A stretch of 64,000 nt of DNA. Origin: Agarophyton chilense. Taxonomy: Eukaryota; Rhodophyta; Florideophyceae; Gracilariales; Gracilariaceae. Below the pieces are notes generated by a model. It saw only the letters and a program-made list of their open reading frames with translations, was not told where the DNA came from and did no database searches. Where the stretch lies: NCBI GenBank assembly GCA_030374765.1, contig JARGXX010000109.1, positions 62,001-126,000 on the forward strand. The letters are read 5' to 3'. Below, one piece after another: positions 54,154-64,000 of this stretch; within the stretch, counting starts at the first letter, position 1, and each line of letters starts with the position of its first letter. The position numbers were made by a program, and so were the translations under genes.

Positions 54154-55941
54154 TTAATCGCTCATGCTTAGTTCCCGGCTACGCGACCCCAGTGCATTGT
54201 ATACCCGAGGCGGAACACATTTTCCAAGCTTGCGTTCCGACCAGAGCGCCAAGCGAAGCAGTGTTTCTTCCTTCCACGGCGCTGCTATAGCTTGTACACC
54301 CACAGGGAGTCCATCCTCGTCTAATCCAACGGGAAGCGAAATCGCCGGCAACCCAACAAAGTTTGCATAGATCGTAAATCTCATCATTGCGCTCTCGATT
54401 GCAATATTCGCATCTCCATTCACAACATCCGTCGGAAGTTCCGGAACTTGAAGCCCTAAACAAGGCGTGACAATCACATCCACGTTCTCGAAGATACGAA
54501 CTGCATCTGAAATAGCCTTTTCCCGTATCGCTCTTGCTCTCATTTCATCGTCCTCGTTAAATTCACTTCCAAGAGCCATTTTCATTCGTACATCGCTTCC
54601 AAACATGCGTGCATTGTTTGCGAATCGATTGTACATGCCTTTCTTGGAATAGAAATCTATAGCATGACGCAGCAGACACACCGAATTTGCTATTCTAATT
54701 TCTTCTAGGTCAGGGATAAAGATACTTTTTATGATGGCCTCACCATCTTCCAGGAGTGTCAGGACTTTCTCGCAAGCCTTTTGACCTCCATCCGACGACA
54801 TAGCATTCCACCCATTATACACCCCAACGGTAAGCCCTTCTACGTCACATCCCACTTCCTTTGGAATCCGAATTGCGGGCGCTCCGCCATCATCTTCACC
54901 AGAAGCCCATGCGGCCAAAGCGCTATAAACAACGGCCAAATCATCAGCCTTGGCTGCCAATATCCCAATAGAACGGGCTGGCGACAAGCTGCGTTGTTCA
55001 TCTTCGTAAACTATTCCTCTCATGCTTAGTCTGCCGAAAGTCGGCTTAAGTCCAAAAACCCCACAGCAACTAGCAGGAATTCGAACGCTTCCAGCAGAAT
55101 CGGAACCAATTGAGACCGCAACCAGTCCCGAAGCGACGGCTGCTGCGCATCCAGCACTGGAACCACCAGCAGCTCGGTCTGAGTTGTAAGGATTTCGCAC
55201 ACAACCGGTTGCGGATGAAAATCCTCGGGTACCAAGAGCAACTTCATCCTGGTTCGATTTTGCAACAGGAATCATTCCTAGACGCCTCAGAGCCGCTACT
55301 ACAGGCGCATCATTTTCTGCAATAAGTGGTTCGTGACGGCTCGCGATAGATGACGGAAGCCGTGCAACATTAATGCAGTACTTCACAGAAAATGGGGCTC
55401 CATCCAGAACAGAGCGAGGCCGGCCAGAAGCCCACCTACTCACAGACGCGTGAGTCTCATCTTGGAAACTTACCTGTCTCACGGGGCGCAAAGCATTCAG
55501 CGGAGGATCCAATGAATTCGATTCTTCTACCAAACATGCTATCTCAGAGACCACCATGGCAGGGGTAGAAAGTGCCGTCGCGTATGCATGATGTAAATCA
55601 GCAAGCGAGATGCGCGCACTGCGTTTTGGGATACTAGGCGTTAAAGAATAGAAGAATTGATCAAGATCTCTTACTTGCGGTGGCAAAGTAGCGGGAGATG
55701 GCAGCGGGTGGATTGGAATGGATGGTAGAGAGTCGCGATCAGTAGCATTGCGGATGCGCCAGACATGTATTGCGGAAGAACGTAATGCGAGGTGGCGAGG
55801 GAAGGCACCAAGATACTGCCGTTCAAGAGTGTAGGCGACTGCCCGCAAGGAAAGACCGGAAAGTGGTGGAAAGCTCAGGTCATGGAGATCCGGTGCGTCG
55901 GTCTCGGTCTGGGGGCTCTCAGGAGATGTGTCGGCTGACAT
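54154..55941 (-). CDS. Amidase-signature family enzyme
   Basis: 595 residues from the ATG at 55941 (MSADTSPESP). Amidase-signature enzymes hydrolyse amide bonds with a Ser-cisSer-Lys triad. Visible: LDGAPFSVKYCINV with the triad lysine (near residue 186); GGSSAGCAAAVASGLVAVSIGSDSAGSVRIP, holding the cis-Ser in GGSSAG and the nucleophile region in GSDSAGS (usual form GSDTGGS); and FGLKPTFGRLS. The C-terminal part has DVIVTPCLGLQVPELP and NFVGLPAISLPVGLDEDGLPVGVQ, typical of the family end. A 120-residue N-terminal extension is unusual. Substrate is not predictable; GatA is unlikely because of the extension and altered motifs. It follows symplekin on the same strand. Confidence 0.88.
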   Translation of the reverse strand: MSADTSPESPQTETDAPDLHDLSFPPLSGLSLRAVAYTLERQYLGAFPRHLALRSSAIHVWRIRNATDRDSLPSIPIHPLPSPATLPPQVRDLDQFFYSLTPSIPKRSARISLADLHHAYATALSTPAMVVSEIACLVEESNSLDPPLNALRPVRQVSFQDETHASVSRWASGRPRSVLDGAPFSVKYCINVARLPSSIASRHEPLIAENDAPVVAALRRLGMIPVAKSNQDEVALGTRGFSSATGCVRNPYNSDRAAGGSSAGCAAAVASGLVAVSIGSDSAGSVRIPASCCGVFGLKPTFGRLSMRGIVYEDEQRSLSPARSIGILAAKADDLAVVYSALAAWASGEDDGGAPAIRIPKEVGCDVEGLTVGVYNGWNAMSSDGGQKACEKVLTLLEDGEAIIKSIFIPDLEEIRIANSVCLLRHAIDFYSKKGMYNRFANNARMFGSDVRMKMALGSEFNEDDEMRARAIREKAISDAVRIFENVDVIVTPCLGLQVPELPTDVVNGDANIAIESAMMRFTIYANFVGLPAISLPVGLDEDGLPVGVQAIAAPWKEETLLRLALWSERKLGKCVPPRVYNALGSRSRELSMSD

Positions 55942-56595
55942 GATAAAGGTATCCACTTATCAGGCGTCTGAGAGTAGACCACTCTCCACTTCCATCAGCA
56001 GAGTGTCAAAAGATGCAAAGGGCGCATCAAAGTCCAGAATGGATTAATGGGGGGCCATGCGCAAAATAGATCGTACACGCGCAATCCGTGCAAAAGCGCT
56101 GGTTTTCAATCTAGCGCTAGATAGGTTGAGGTCACTTCAACAAATCGCTTCAAACTGGGGCGCATAGGCAGAATCCCTACTTTCTACCTCATTTCACTCG
56201 GCGGTTCTCACTTCCAACTCCTTGTTGTCCTTTCGCGACTGGATGCTTAGATTTGCTCGGCTATTTGTTCACCGTGGATCTTGCAATCTACCATTCACAT
56301 ACTTCAATGTGCAAACGACGTTTCTTCAATGAAAAACCACATCATCGGTCGAGGCTCAGACGATTACTGTTGAGATTTAATTCCTCACGAAGTCAGCAAC
56401 GTTAGCTTCTTTAGTTCATCATTAGCCAATTCTATCCTCAGAGTATTACAATTTCACATACTCAGGGGTTTCTCCAATCATCTCACAGTAGAAAGTGAAC
56501 AAAGCTCCAGAGAGTGGCACCCAATCCCTACTTGGAATAAACCATTATAAACGAACATTTCGGGGAGAACGAAGAATCAAGCCGACCTTGTCGCC
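55942..56595. other. Intergenic region between symplekin and the amidase gene
   Basis: About 650 bp holding the symplekin 3' end and the amidase promoter on the minus strand. No gene or repeat is seen. Confidence 0.4.
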
Positions 56596-59500
56596 CTACT
56601 TCTTTTTGGATTTTCCTCTTTTCGTAATGGACCCTCGAATTACCTCTCGTTGTCGTGCGTTGAGGCGTCTAGCCTTCTTTGGATCAGAGAAAAGCTCTTC
56701 GAAAATAGAACCTAAACTCTTCTCCTTTTCCAAAGCGTCTTGAAGCTTCGATACGGGCAGACTCAGCAATAAACGCACACACTTCGCCTTGATACGGGTG
56801 CAATAAGATAGGAACCCCTCCCACACCAGAGCATTCGACCATACATTCTTTTCAATAAGACGTTTCATGACTGTGTCGTTGATATATTTTTCAAGATCCG
56901 GGTGAAACATTCGGGCAAGGAGCACTGTTCTCATAAAAAGATCTGGTATTGCTGTCATTTCAAGAATTTGCTGCATTGATTGAGCAACAATAGTGCGTTG
57001 GAACACCGACTTGGATTCAAAGCATGCACGAATAGCTACGCTTACTCCCACGGTTGGTTCGATTTTGTGCAATTCAACCAGCAGATCCTCTGGTGAAACA
57101 GCTGGGGGCTGAGTAGACATCACAAGAGAAATCACATTCTTGAAGCCATTCAAGTTCATTCTGCTATCATCCTCCGTGTTCCCATCATCTTCATCCCGTG
57201 AATCAGATGCAATCGGCTTTGTTACTTCTTCCACAATAGCGGCCATGTGTAAGAGGATCGACTTTCTTGAAAGTCCTGGAAGCACGGGGATGATAAACTC
57301 AATTCTTTTGCTGTTCTCATGGCGTATTTGGGCTGCTGAGACGACTTCTTTTGAGGGCTTACTTGATTTCTTCATTAAGATTTTCAGAACTTCGATTGCC
57401 ATAGTTGCCGTGCCTTCAGAGAACCGATCATCGTTTAATCCGAAAAGTGGTGACGGTGAAAGCTTGCCACTGATTAAGTCTAACATCGCCGAGCATGACA
57501 CTCCGGCATGCTGCGCAAGCTCTCTTGTTCTTGAGAGCAATATCTCTTGACCTGAAGGTGAAGCTGCGACGTAGCCAGAAGCAAGAACTTTCAAAAGATC
57601 TTCCTTCTTTCCACACAGAGCGGCCAATAACAGTGAATCGCGGTCCAAGTTAGACCCTTCTGCATCTCCGTGGTCAATTGCGTCTTTTAAAGCCTTCACA
57701 GCACAATTTTCAATGGCTTGCGCTACATCTTTGCTCGACTCAGAAAATACTTGATTCGCAAGTAATCGAATGGCTGGTCCTCGCAACACCTCATCGTCAT
57801 GAAACGCTAGCCCAAGTAGAAGATTCAGACAAATACTGCGATCGTTTCCAGGCCTTTCGGAGATGATGTGGCGCAAGGCACTCAGTCCAAGTTTCATCTT
57901 GGATGGTTCCTTGCACAGAGTGCCCAACATATCTAGTACTGATTGTGGAAGAAGCGGGGCTTCGGAAATAATTACGTTGAAAGCGTTCGGCTTTTCTCCT
58001 TGAACATTCATAAGCGACGACATGAAAAGCATCAAAATCCGCTCATATCCTTCGTGACAGCTTCGAAATCGGCTTGGATCTAGGTCATCATCAGACTCAT
58101 AGTCCGATACATTGCCCAAAACTGTTTCTTTCACCAAAATTCCCTCATGCTTCGTTTCGGCGCTTTCCTGCACTTCAATCTTGGTCATTGAAGTGTTATT
58201 TCCCAACGTACCGTTCAGAGTCATATTCTCTTTTGGGCTTTCTATATTTGACTCAGCAGCCTCGGGAGCATTCCCGTCATGAACGGACGAATCGGGTCTA
58301 TCTGGAACCTTTTGCTTTTCCCCATCCACGTCTTTTGTAGTGCCTTCTACTTGAGGCGGTGCTTCGGGGTTTGAGTCAGGTATGCTATTGCCGTTCATAG
58401 AATTAATATTTGCTCGAAAACACCGACTTGTCCATCTCTCAATTACATTTTTAAAGTCGGACAAGCGCAAGTCTCTGTCAGCATAGTCGTTGAGCGAAAC
58501 TGAGACACTTTCGTCACACATTTCTTCATAAACGATTAATCGGTGAAGCCATGCAAGAGCCAGGTTCTTGCTTCTCTCAATGTTCTTGACAAGATAATCA
58601 CATGTGTCTTGACAAAACTTTCTTGCCCCTTCGGAATCACGGAAAGCAAACTCTGTTAAAAGACGAGATAACACCTGGATACGAAGAGGTCCTGCACCGC
58701 TGGAAATTGCTTCTTCTTCACGATACAGAAGTCTTCTGCAACACATGGCAGCCAGCCGCTCCAACGTCTCTTCAGAGAAACTTGGAACGACGACCGGCGG
58801 AGCGACTTTACGTTTGGGTGGGGCTTTCTTTTGCGGAGGCAGATTTTGTTTTTCATGATCGTTAGATCCAAATCTTGACTTTCGCATCCGCTTGGATAAA
58901 GGTTCGTCGTTTGGATTTGGCGTGCTTTGGTTGTTCCGGGCCGAGTACAACAAAGCACCAGGAACACTTTCTGCTGGGGGAATATTAAGCAAGATTCGGG
59001 TCATAATAAAGTTTACCACTTCCTTATGTGGCATACTCTGAACTAGAGCTCGAGTGGCAGCCATTGCTTCAGGTGGGGGAAGGCGGGGCCAGTGCCGAAT
59101 TTGGTCTTGCGGTGTGATTCTCGGTCTTTTCATCGGTAATAGTTGAGGCGCTTGTGCATTTACCTGACCCCCCCCAGCCTCAGTCTTGCCAACAGAAGTA
59201 AACTCCGCTTTGTAATTAAGTTGTTGGTTGGACGTAGGCTGGCCACCACCCTGGCGGGCATTCGGGTATTCTGCAACCCGAGATGCAACATTTGCCATGG
59301 CTAAGTCTTGAGGACTGGCCATTCGATGAAGTTGTGTATTTTGAGCAGCAGCTAGTTCAACCTGCTGCGTAGCTGCCTTCGCTGCGACGGCTGCCTCAGC
59401 AGCTCTGGCGGCGGATGCAGCAGCAGCTTGAGCATTTCTCTTACGTACTGCATCTTGCTCTTTTTCGTAGTTGCTTAATTCATTCATTGCAGCCGTGATA

Positions 59501-60492
59501 TCTATACCAGCTCGCCCACTTCTTATATGTGGATAGGCGAGCATTGCTCGGAGGCTAAAACGAAGAACAGCAATTATGCTTTGCCTTTGACTCTCAGAAA
59601 GATCAAGAAAAGCGGGTGATGGTGTTCCTCTTGTTGCTGTGATGGCATAAACAACGTCTAACAAAGGCGGCAAAGTAAACTGCAAGATTTTCCTTCGTCT
59701 CCGAACCAAGTTGCTTAAAACGGCTATTGCAGTCATGAAAGATGGTGGAGGAAGCCCACGCACTGTAGAAAAGTCCGACTTCGTTGACTTAACAACGCCT
59801 TCCAGTCCTGCGTGGAGCAATTTGACAACTTGCTTGACGCAACGAACGCCCTCACTTTCCAAAACGCTGATATCCAAGAACTGTGAATCAGACCGCTTCT
59901 TCAGAAGATAATCAAGAGTGAAGTGGTCTGCCGATCCTGCTGATCCTGAGAAGCTTAGAGCAAGTACAACTGTTTCGGCAAACTTTATCGCAGATTTTCG
60001 CAGTCCGTCATCCAACGCTTCAATGTTTGATATTGCTCGTTCTTGCATTTGAAACCATGTTCTCAATCTAGCTTCGGGAAAAGTATCTTCAGAAACTCCC
60101 ACAGTTGCGACATAGCCGATTAGTCTGCGAAATAAAACCGTGAGAGTTCGTACAGCGCGTTTGACGACTAGAACGTGTTCATCGTTCAAGGATCTTGAGA
60201 GAAAATTTGTTCCAGTTGGTGTAAAAGAATTAAGATCTCGCAAGCACAAATCTTCCAAAGCTTGTGGCACAACGCTGCGAATGAGGTGCGAGGGGTCGGA
60301 TATGGCAGCGCTGCACAACGAGTCAAATAAGGGCACGAGATCCTCTGGGCGGGCACGAGCTCTTCGGGCGTCAAGCAGGGCGCCTCTAGTCGCATCAAAA
60401 GCCTCAACGCGTTTGATGACGTCAAGAGTCGGGTCGCGAGCGTCTTCCAAGTACGCCCTCGCTCGGTCGACGACTTCTGCAGCGGTCGCCAT
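56596..60492 (-). CDS. Symplekin / Pta1-like scaffold of mRNA 3'-end processing
   Basis: 1298 residues, single exon, from the ATG at 60492. Symplekin is the scaffold joining CPSF and CstF in pre-mRNA cleavage and polyadenylation and in histone mRNA 3' processing. The N-terminal 370 residues are helical repeats (HEAT/ARM type, with VVKRAVRTLTVLFRRLIGYVA and VRCVKQVVKLLHAGLEGVVKST). A Gln/Ala-rich region near 375-430 and a basic disordered middle (PLSKRMRKSRFGSN, KKAPPKRKVAPP) follow, then an acidic linker. The C-terminal domain (about 1090-1270) has ETNVWSNALVWEGFL-like sequence, read here as LIEKNVWSNALVWEGFLSYC, and LLLSLPVSKLQDALEKEKSL, the family's symplekin C-terminal signature. It ends in a basic tail KRGKSKKK. 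Length matches animal and plant forms (about 1,100-1,300). Confidence 0.9.
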   Translation of the reverse strand: MATAAEVVDRARAYLEDARDPTLDVIKRVEAFDATRGALLDARRARARPEDLVPLFDSLCSAAISDPSHLIRSVVPQALEDLCLRDLNSFTPTGTNFLSRSLNDEHVLVVKRAVRTLTVLFRRLIGYVATVGVSEDTFPEARLRTWFQMQERAISNIEALDDGLRKSAIKFAETVVLALSFSGSAGSADHFTLDYLLKKRSDSQFLDISVLESEGVRCVKQVVKLLHAGLEGVVKSTKSDFSTVRGLPPPSFMTAIAVLSNLVRRRRKILQFTLPPLLDVVYAITATRGTPSPAFLDLSESQRQSIIAVLRFSLRAMLAYPHIRSGRAGIDITAAMNELSNYEKEQDAVRKRNAQAAAASAARAAEAAVAAKAATQQVELAAAQNTQLHRMASPQDLAMANVASRVAEYPNARQGGGQPTSNQQLNYKAEFTSVGKTEAGGGQVNAQAPQLLPMKRPRITPQDQIRHWPRLPPPEAMAATRALVQSMPHKEVVNFIMTRILLNIPPAESVPGALLYSARNNQSTPNPNDEPLSKRMRKSRFGSNDHEKQNLPPQKKAPPKRKVAPPVVVPSFSEETLERLAAMCCRRLLYREEEAISSGAGPLRIQVLSRLLTEFAFRDSEGARKFCQDTCDYLVKNIERSKNLALAWLHRLIVYEEMCDESVSVSLNDYADRDLRLSDFKNVIERWTSRCFRANINSMNGNSIPDSNPEAPPQVEGTTKDVDGEKQKVPDRPDSSVHDGNAPEAAESNIESPKENMTLNGTLGNNTSMTKIEVQESAETKHEGILVKETVLGNVSDYESDDDLDPSRFRSCHEGYERILMLFMSSLMNVQGEKPNAFNVIISEAPLLPQSVLDMLGTLCKEPSKMKLGLSALRHIISERPGNDRSICLNLLLGLAFHDDEVLRGPAIRLLANQVFSESSKDVAQAIENCAVKALKDAIDHGDAEGSNLDRDSLLLAALCGKKEDLLKVLASGYVAASPSGQEILLSRTRELAQHAGVSCSAMLDLISGKLSPSPLFGLNDDRFSEGTATMAIEVLKILMKKSSKPSKEVVSAAQIRHENSKRIEFIIPVLPGLSRKSILLHMAAIVEEVTKPIASDSRDEDDGNTEDDSRMNLNGFKNVISLVMSTQPPAVSPEDLLVELHKIEPTVGVSVAIRACFESKSVFQRTIVAQSMQQILEMTAIPDLFMRTVLLARMFHPDLEKYINDTVMKRLIEKNVWSNALVWEGFLSYCTRIKAKCVRLLLSLPVSKLQDALEKEKSLGSIFEELFSDPKKARRLNARQREVIRGSITKRGKSKKK

Positions 60493-61190
60493 TCAAGGGA
60501 CGTTCTCCCAGACCAAGTCTGGCCCCAGCAGAATCGGATTGATTGCCGCCACTGCAGCCCTGTGATTGAGGTACAAAGAAGTACAGAATAGGAGAGTGAG
60601 CTCGCGGGTCGACCAGGAGGCCAAATGGAAATGCCTTATGGCTTTGTGCTCCAAGAACCTGCTCTTGACTTCAAAACCAAATTCTCGGATCAAGCTTTCG
60701 ATGGCTGGATGATGGCACCAAACTTTTCGCTGGTTTTCGAATTGCAAGCAAGTAGCAGACACGTTGCAAACACTGCTGCGCATTTGGGGCCAGCGATGAA
60801 GAGTGCCGAAGATTTTTGTTACCGAAGCTTATATGGTATTTGAAGTTTTTTGATACGCAAGCTATGGGATGCGAAACATACCTACGTATACCTTTACCGT
60901 CTTATTGCCCTCTTCAGTGCCAAAGGAGTTGTTTTCCTACTAACGAAAACGGCATCTCCGAGCCCCGGCTAGAAAAATTGCTTCGAAAATCTGAGAGCTC
61001 TACCCGATTTCTTCCGGTGCAGTCGTGCTCGCTCCGATTCACAAAGTGTTCTTGTTCAATTTGCAAAACGTTTGGTCCCTCCATTTTCCACACATCTTTG
61101 TGTTCAGTGTGTCTGAGTGGCAGCGGTGGAACTATAAGGACCGCCCAAGTTTTCGAGCAGAATCCGAACCAGGCTGAAAACTCTGTCAAA
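60493..61190. promoter_or_regulatory. Divergent promoter region of symplekin and SIL1-like genes
   Basis: About 700 bp between divergent genes. Short frames on both strands show no domain. A frame in phase with the downstream gene is open from 60816 but its sequence is not conserved-looking, so it is taken as leader. Confidence 0.4.
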
Positions 61191-62228
61191 ATGGAACTCA
61201 GATATATTCGAACGGGTTTTATCGCCCTGATTTTCTGGCTTTCGTTCACAGAAGCGCTCGCTTCAGCACTAGCCGTTTTGAGTTTGGCATATGATGAGTC
61301 ACCCGCAGAACAAAGCCAATGCAAAGTGGGCGGAAAAGAAACTGAAATCCTGTGTGAGGCAGCGAAATTAAAAAAAGAATCGATGGATCAAGTAATTGAA
61401 GAGGATGAAGTCTCGCGGGATCTCCAAGAGCCTCCGGAAAAACCCGATCCCTGGACCGCTGCTTACGAACAATGGATTGTTGGAAAGAATCCTGCTGGAA
61501 AGAAGGCGGTAAGTCGTGCACTGGAAGAAGCAATTAAGAGGTATCCAGACGCAAAGAGACCGAAAGCCAACAACGAGGGCATTGAACTACCAGAGATGGG
61601 TGATGATGAGCTCACGGTGATGACTGCAGCAGTGCGTAGTATATTGGGTTCAGAAGTGGCAGCTAGCGTACTCGTGTCTGCTTTGGATACTATAGAAGAG
61701 CTTTGCAATTCTGGTGACAATGGGCGACAAATGCAGGCAGCAGGTGGCGTTCCCCATTTACTACGACATGCCTCCTCAGCTAGTACGGATGTGTCGTTGT
61801 TATCCGTTCGCGCTCTCGCTACATGTGCCCAAAACAATCCAATTGTATTTGATAGTGCAGTGGATGAGGGGGCAATCCCGTCGATGCTGAAACTGGCTGC
61901 TAATGGTAACGATGCGCTTCGAGCAGCTTCGCTTCGAGTGCTTGTGGCAGTTGCTCATTCGACAAGGGCAGAAGAAGTTTTACAAAAGGAGGAATCTGAC
62001 ATCATACGAGTCGTATTTGACAGTTTGCACAAAAATGCGGGAACGGATGGAACACGATGTCAAATCAGGGCGCTGGCACTCGTCGAGAAATGTCTTGAAA
62101 TGTCCAAAAACACCTGGAAACGAGCATTCGCATCATCGGGTCTTGTTAGTATTGCTGAACAAGCCTTGCACAGTGAAAGCGTGGATGTACGAGAAGGTGC
62201 AGCAAGAGTACTGCACATGTTACGCTGA
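61191..62228 (+). CDS. SIL1/Fes1-like Hsp70 nucleotide exchange factor, ER type
   Basis: 345 residues from the ATG at 61191. That start was chosen because it gives a clean signal peptide (MELRYIRTGFIALIFWLSFTEALA), pointing to the secretory pathway; the frame is open further upstream but unlike the family. A charged linker is followed by an armadillo-type helical domain (about residues 145-345) typical of HspBP1/Fes1/SIL1: ALDTIEELCNSGDNGRQMQAAGGVPHLL, LSVRALATCAQNNP, and repeats to VREGAARVLHMLR. Such proteins release ADP from Hsp70; with a signal peptide the partner would be ER BiP, as for SIL1. No HDEL-type retention signal is present at the C-terminus. Confidence 0.85.
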   Translation: MELRYIRTGFIALIFWLSFTEALASALAVLSLAYDESPAEQSQCKVGGKETEILCEAAKLKKESMDQVIEEDEVSRDLQEPPEKPDPWTAAYEQWIVGKNPAGKKAVSRALEEAIKRYPDAKRPKANNEGIELPEMGDDELTVMTAAVRSILGSEVAASVLVSALDTIEELCNSGDNGRQMQAAGGVPHLLRHASSASTDVSLLSVRALATCAQNNPIVFDSAVDEGAIPSMLKLAANGNDALRAASLRVLVAVAHSTRAEEVLQKEESDIIRVVFDSLHKNAGTDGTRCQIRALALVEKCLEMSKNTWKRAFASSGLVSIAEQALHSESVDVREGAARVLHMLR

Positions 62229-62340
62229 ACACGTACTTGGCACAGAGTAATTTAAACTAATACAATAAGCGCTGCGGAAAACAGCTGTTTTTGAGTGAGG
62301 CATTCATCGGAATCGAAAAGTGGACAGCATGTGACTGCAT

Positions 62341-62949
62341 CTAATCGATTTCCCGCGCGTCAATGTCGATAGTTGCGGAGGATGGGTCTTTCACGGAAAA
62401 GTCCCCTGTCTTCTCTGTTTGAAAGACAGTTCCACAAACGGCGCAATTCACAGACTGCCCCTTTAGTCCAGTTACAGTCGCCCCACAAGAAGAACATGTA
62501 CCCTGTACTAGCTGACGACTAATCCACCATCTAAACCCCAGTATAGCAACTACCGGGACCACGGTGAGCACCGCAAACAATATGAGAAAAGAATCGAAGA
62601 TAATTCCAATTCGTCCTGTGAGCACAAGCCAAACGAGAGTTCCCCACAATAACACTTGACCAGAAGGGCTTTGCAAAAAACGGCCAGTGGCTATCAGCAC
62701 GTCTGCCACTTTGTATTTACGGTTTCGGTTGTCGTTAAATGTACATCTTGGCGTCATCCAGCATTGCCGACATTTTCTCACGGGAACCGTGCTTGGGCCG
62801 AACCGAGGCGCGCATCGGTTGCTTTTGTAAAAATGAGGCCGAGTTATGCAGAAGACTTGGGCGCTGGAGCGAACGTCAGTGCGAAAGAGAGTTGGTGGGG
62901 CTTGAGCTGTTGGCACGAACAAAGCGCATGGCGCTAATGCAGACCACAT
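62341..62949 (-). CDS. Probable plastid membrane protein with CxxC zinc ribbon
   Basis: 202 residues from the ATG at 62949. The first 70 residues are Arg/Ser/Pro-rich, like a transit peptide. Two hydrophobic segments (VLLWGTLVWLVLTGRIGIIF and FLILFAVLTVVPVVAILGF) form a membrane hairpin. They are followed by a zinc-ribbon-like motif TCSSCGATVTGLKGQSVNCAVC, with two CxxC pairs, and a short acidic tail. The layout resembles small thylakoid or envelope proteins of algae and plants with a rubredoxin-like or zinc ribbon domain, but I cannot name it. It converges with the SIL1-like gene, 112 bp apart. Confidence 0.7.
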   Translation of the reverse strand: MWSALAPCALFVPTAQAPPTLFRTDVRSSAQVFCITRPHFYKSNRCAPRFGPSTVPVRKCRQCWMTPRCTFNDNRNRKYKVADVLIATGRFLQSPSGQVLLWGTLVWLVLTGRIGIIFDSFLILFAVLTVVPVVAILGFRWWISRQLVQGTCSSCGATVTGLKGQSVNCAVCGTVFQTEKTGDFSVKDPSSATIDIDAREID

Positions 62950-63625
62950 ATCGACGCGTTGGTGCGATGCAGCGACCTTGCGTCGATTTGCACAAGCACA
63001 CAGGAGTAGTTCTCACTTGAAAGATCAGGGAGCTAATCGGACAGTAGCCAAAGAATGCAAAGAATGAGTTACGAACGAGTCGAATTCGTAACTGAAGAGC
63101 AGTTGAGAGATTTTGCGCGATTTATGTTGACGCGAAAGCGTTCTATACCGAGCATTCGCCCATGCAGGATAACGGTGATGAGCCGAGGTAGCGCGCTCTA
63201 GACTAGAGAGGGAAGGAGGCGCTCGTTGAGATATCGCCTCAACGACCGGAGATTTTTAGGAATGGCGGAGATGGAGGAGAGCCTTTTCGCCATTCATTTG
63301 CGGCGGCAAAGCATGCTGAGCGATTCTTTTGATCTCTGGTGGAACGCCTGTGGTGATGAGGGAATCCGCCCCGGCATTAATTTCAAATTGATCAGTCAGG
63401 CTGGTAGTTGATTCTCTCCTTCGGCTGGAAGCCAGCGCTGAACACAGTACCAGTTGCCAGCGCGCGGCTTGTCGAGGAATCGGCTGCCACGCCGCAACAC
63501 GCCCATCGGTCCTACCGTTCTGCAGGCAACACACTACGGAAGGTGCATCGACTCAAGATCGCTGAATCTGCTCTGCCCTCCTACATCGCCCAGCTCGTAC
63601 GCCTGTATTGAACTCAAACTCTATA
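62950..63625. promoter_or_regulatory. Divergent promoter region of the zinc-ribbon and RPN3 genes
   Basis: About 680 bp between divergent genes, without a convincing frame or repeat. Confidence 0.4.
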
Positions 63626-64000
63626 ATGACGAAGGATATGGAAATGCCTGATGTTTCGAAACGCAAGGAATCAAGTGCAAAGGAGTCCAGCGATGCTGAC
63701 AAGCCGGTTAAGATCGCTGTGAAGGTTGTGAGTCCTACTGAGACGCTCGCGACAGGTATGTTTTGTTTCGTGCTTTTTCGTGTTTGCCACGCACGACTTC
63801 TTCATCTATCCTTTTGTTTCTAACAATTCGCTTTGTGTGCAAAAGATATTCGGCGGAACGTTGGTATAATCGACAAGGCCGTGCAGGCAAAGGAATTGCG
63901 TTTGTTAGCTCGTGTTATGCGCAGTACTGGAAACATTCGTAGCCGCCTCTCAGTCAACGTCCTCACAAGAGCTGTCACATGCTACATTCCAGATCAGTAC
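63626..64000 (+). CDS. RPN3: 26S proteasome non-ATPase subunit RPN3/PSMD3, 5' part
   Basis: Exon 1 is 63626-63755 and starts MTKDMEMPDVSKRKESS. A 90-bp intron with GT (63756) and AG (63844-63845) follows, and exon 2 runs from 63846 to the window edge. The joined product reads ETLATDIRRNVGIIDKAVQ across the junction and continues KELRLLARVMRSTGNIRSRLSVNVLTRAV. This matches the N-terminal part of RPN3/PSMD3, a PCI-domain subunit of the proteasome lid. The phase-1 intron restores the frame exactly, and retaining it would add a stop. It is the only clear spliceosomal intron in the window. The C-terminal PCI domain is outside the window. Confidence 0.85.
63756..63845 (+). other. Spliceosomal intron in RPN3
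   Basis: A 90-bp intron starting GTATGT and ending in a pyrimidine-rich stretch before AAAAG. It is T-rich relative to the exons. Confidence 0.85.

Noticed and set aside
60816-61190. N-terminal extension of the SIL1-like protein
   Set aside because: Open frame but Cys/Ser-rich and unlike the family; the ATG at 61191 gives a proper signal peptide.

Overview
This is a nuclear window from a photosynthetic eukaryote. It looks most like an intron-poor red alga (Florideophyceae type), but that is an inference. It rests on single-exon genes, a probable plastid-targeted bacterial-type EF-P, a starch-binding CBM20 relic and chromodomain Ty3/gypsy elements. Only one intron is evident, 63756-63845. The window divides sharply: about 1-45 kb is a graveyard of mobile elements, and about 47-64 kb is a compact host-gene block.

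Repeat side. (i) Element A, minus strand, 1-2499: the 5' LTR and gag of a Ty3/gypsy element running off the left edge, with a related solo LTR at 7744-8362. (ii) A MULE-like transposase relic near 4.1-4.4 kb. (iii) Element B, 8603-18798: a complete but decayed chromovirus with 445-bp LTRs, a perfect CATAC target duplication, PBS, PPT, gag, pol and chromodomain, plus a long ORF on the opposite strand between pol and the 3' LTR. (iv) A frameshifted CBM20 fragment near 19.5-19.9 kb. (v) A three-deep nest: a Tc1/mariner element (TIRs 20976-21004 and 44988-45016, TA on both sides) holds chromovirus C (LTRs 21098-21705 and 43544-44146), whose pol is split by a 10.4-kb DNA transposon (17-bp TIRs 28738-28754 and 39101-39117). 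Element C also carries an opposite-strand ORF, homologous to that of element B.

The innermost transposon is the most unusual item. Its transposase looks like the Plavaka/KDZ/CACTA-like group. Its right half encodes a large, broken nuclear-type protein with a basic N-terminus, a DGHHR motif like the ParB/sulfiredoxin fold, a lysine/arginine-rich tract and a 2-oxoglutarate/Fe(II)-oxygenase-like HxD...H core. TET/JBP-type oxygenases are known cargo of KDZ transposons in fungi, so a counterpart here would be notable.

Host side. UTP18 (+), an unidentified probable plastid protein (-), an SLX9-like ribosome-biogenesis factor (+), an unidentified ORF (-), an STN7-like kinase (-), plastid EF-P (-), an amidase-signature enzyme (-), symplekin (-), a SIL1-like ER nucleotide exchange factor (+), a probable plastid membrane protein with a CxxC zinc ribbon (-), and the 5' end of the proteasome subunit RPN3/PSMD3 (+), cut by the window edge. 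UTP18 and SLX9 both serve pre-rRNA processing but are not adjacent in a way that implies co-regulation.
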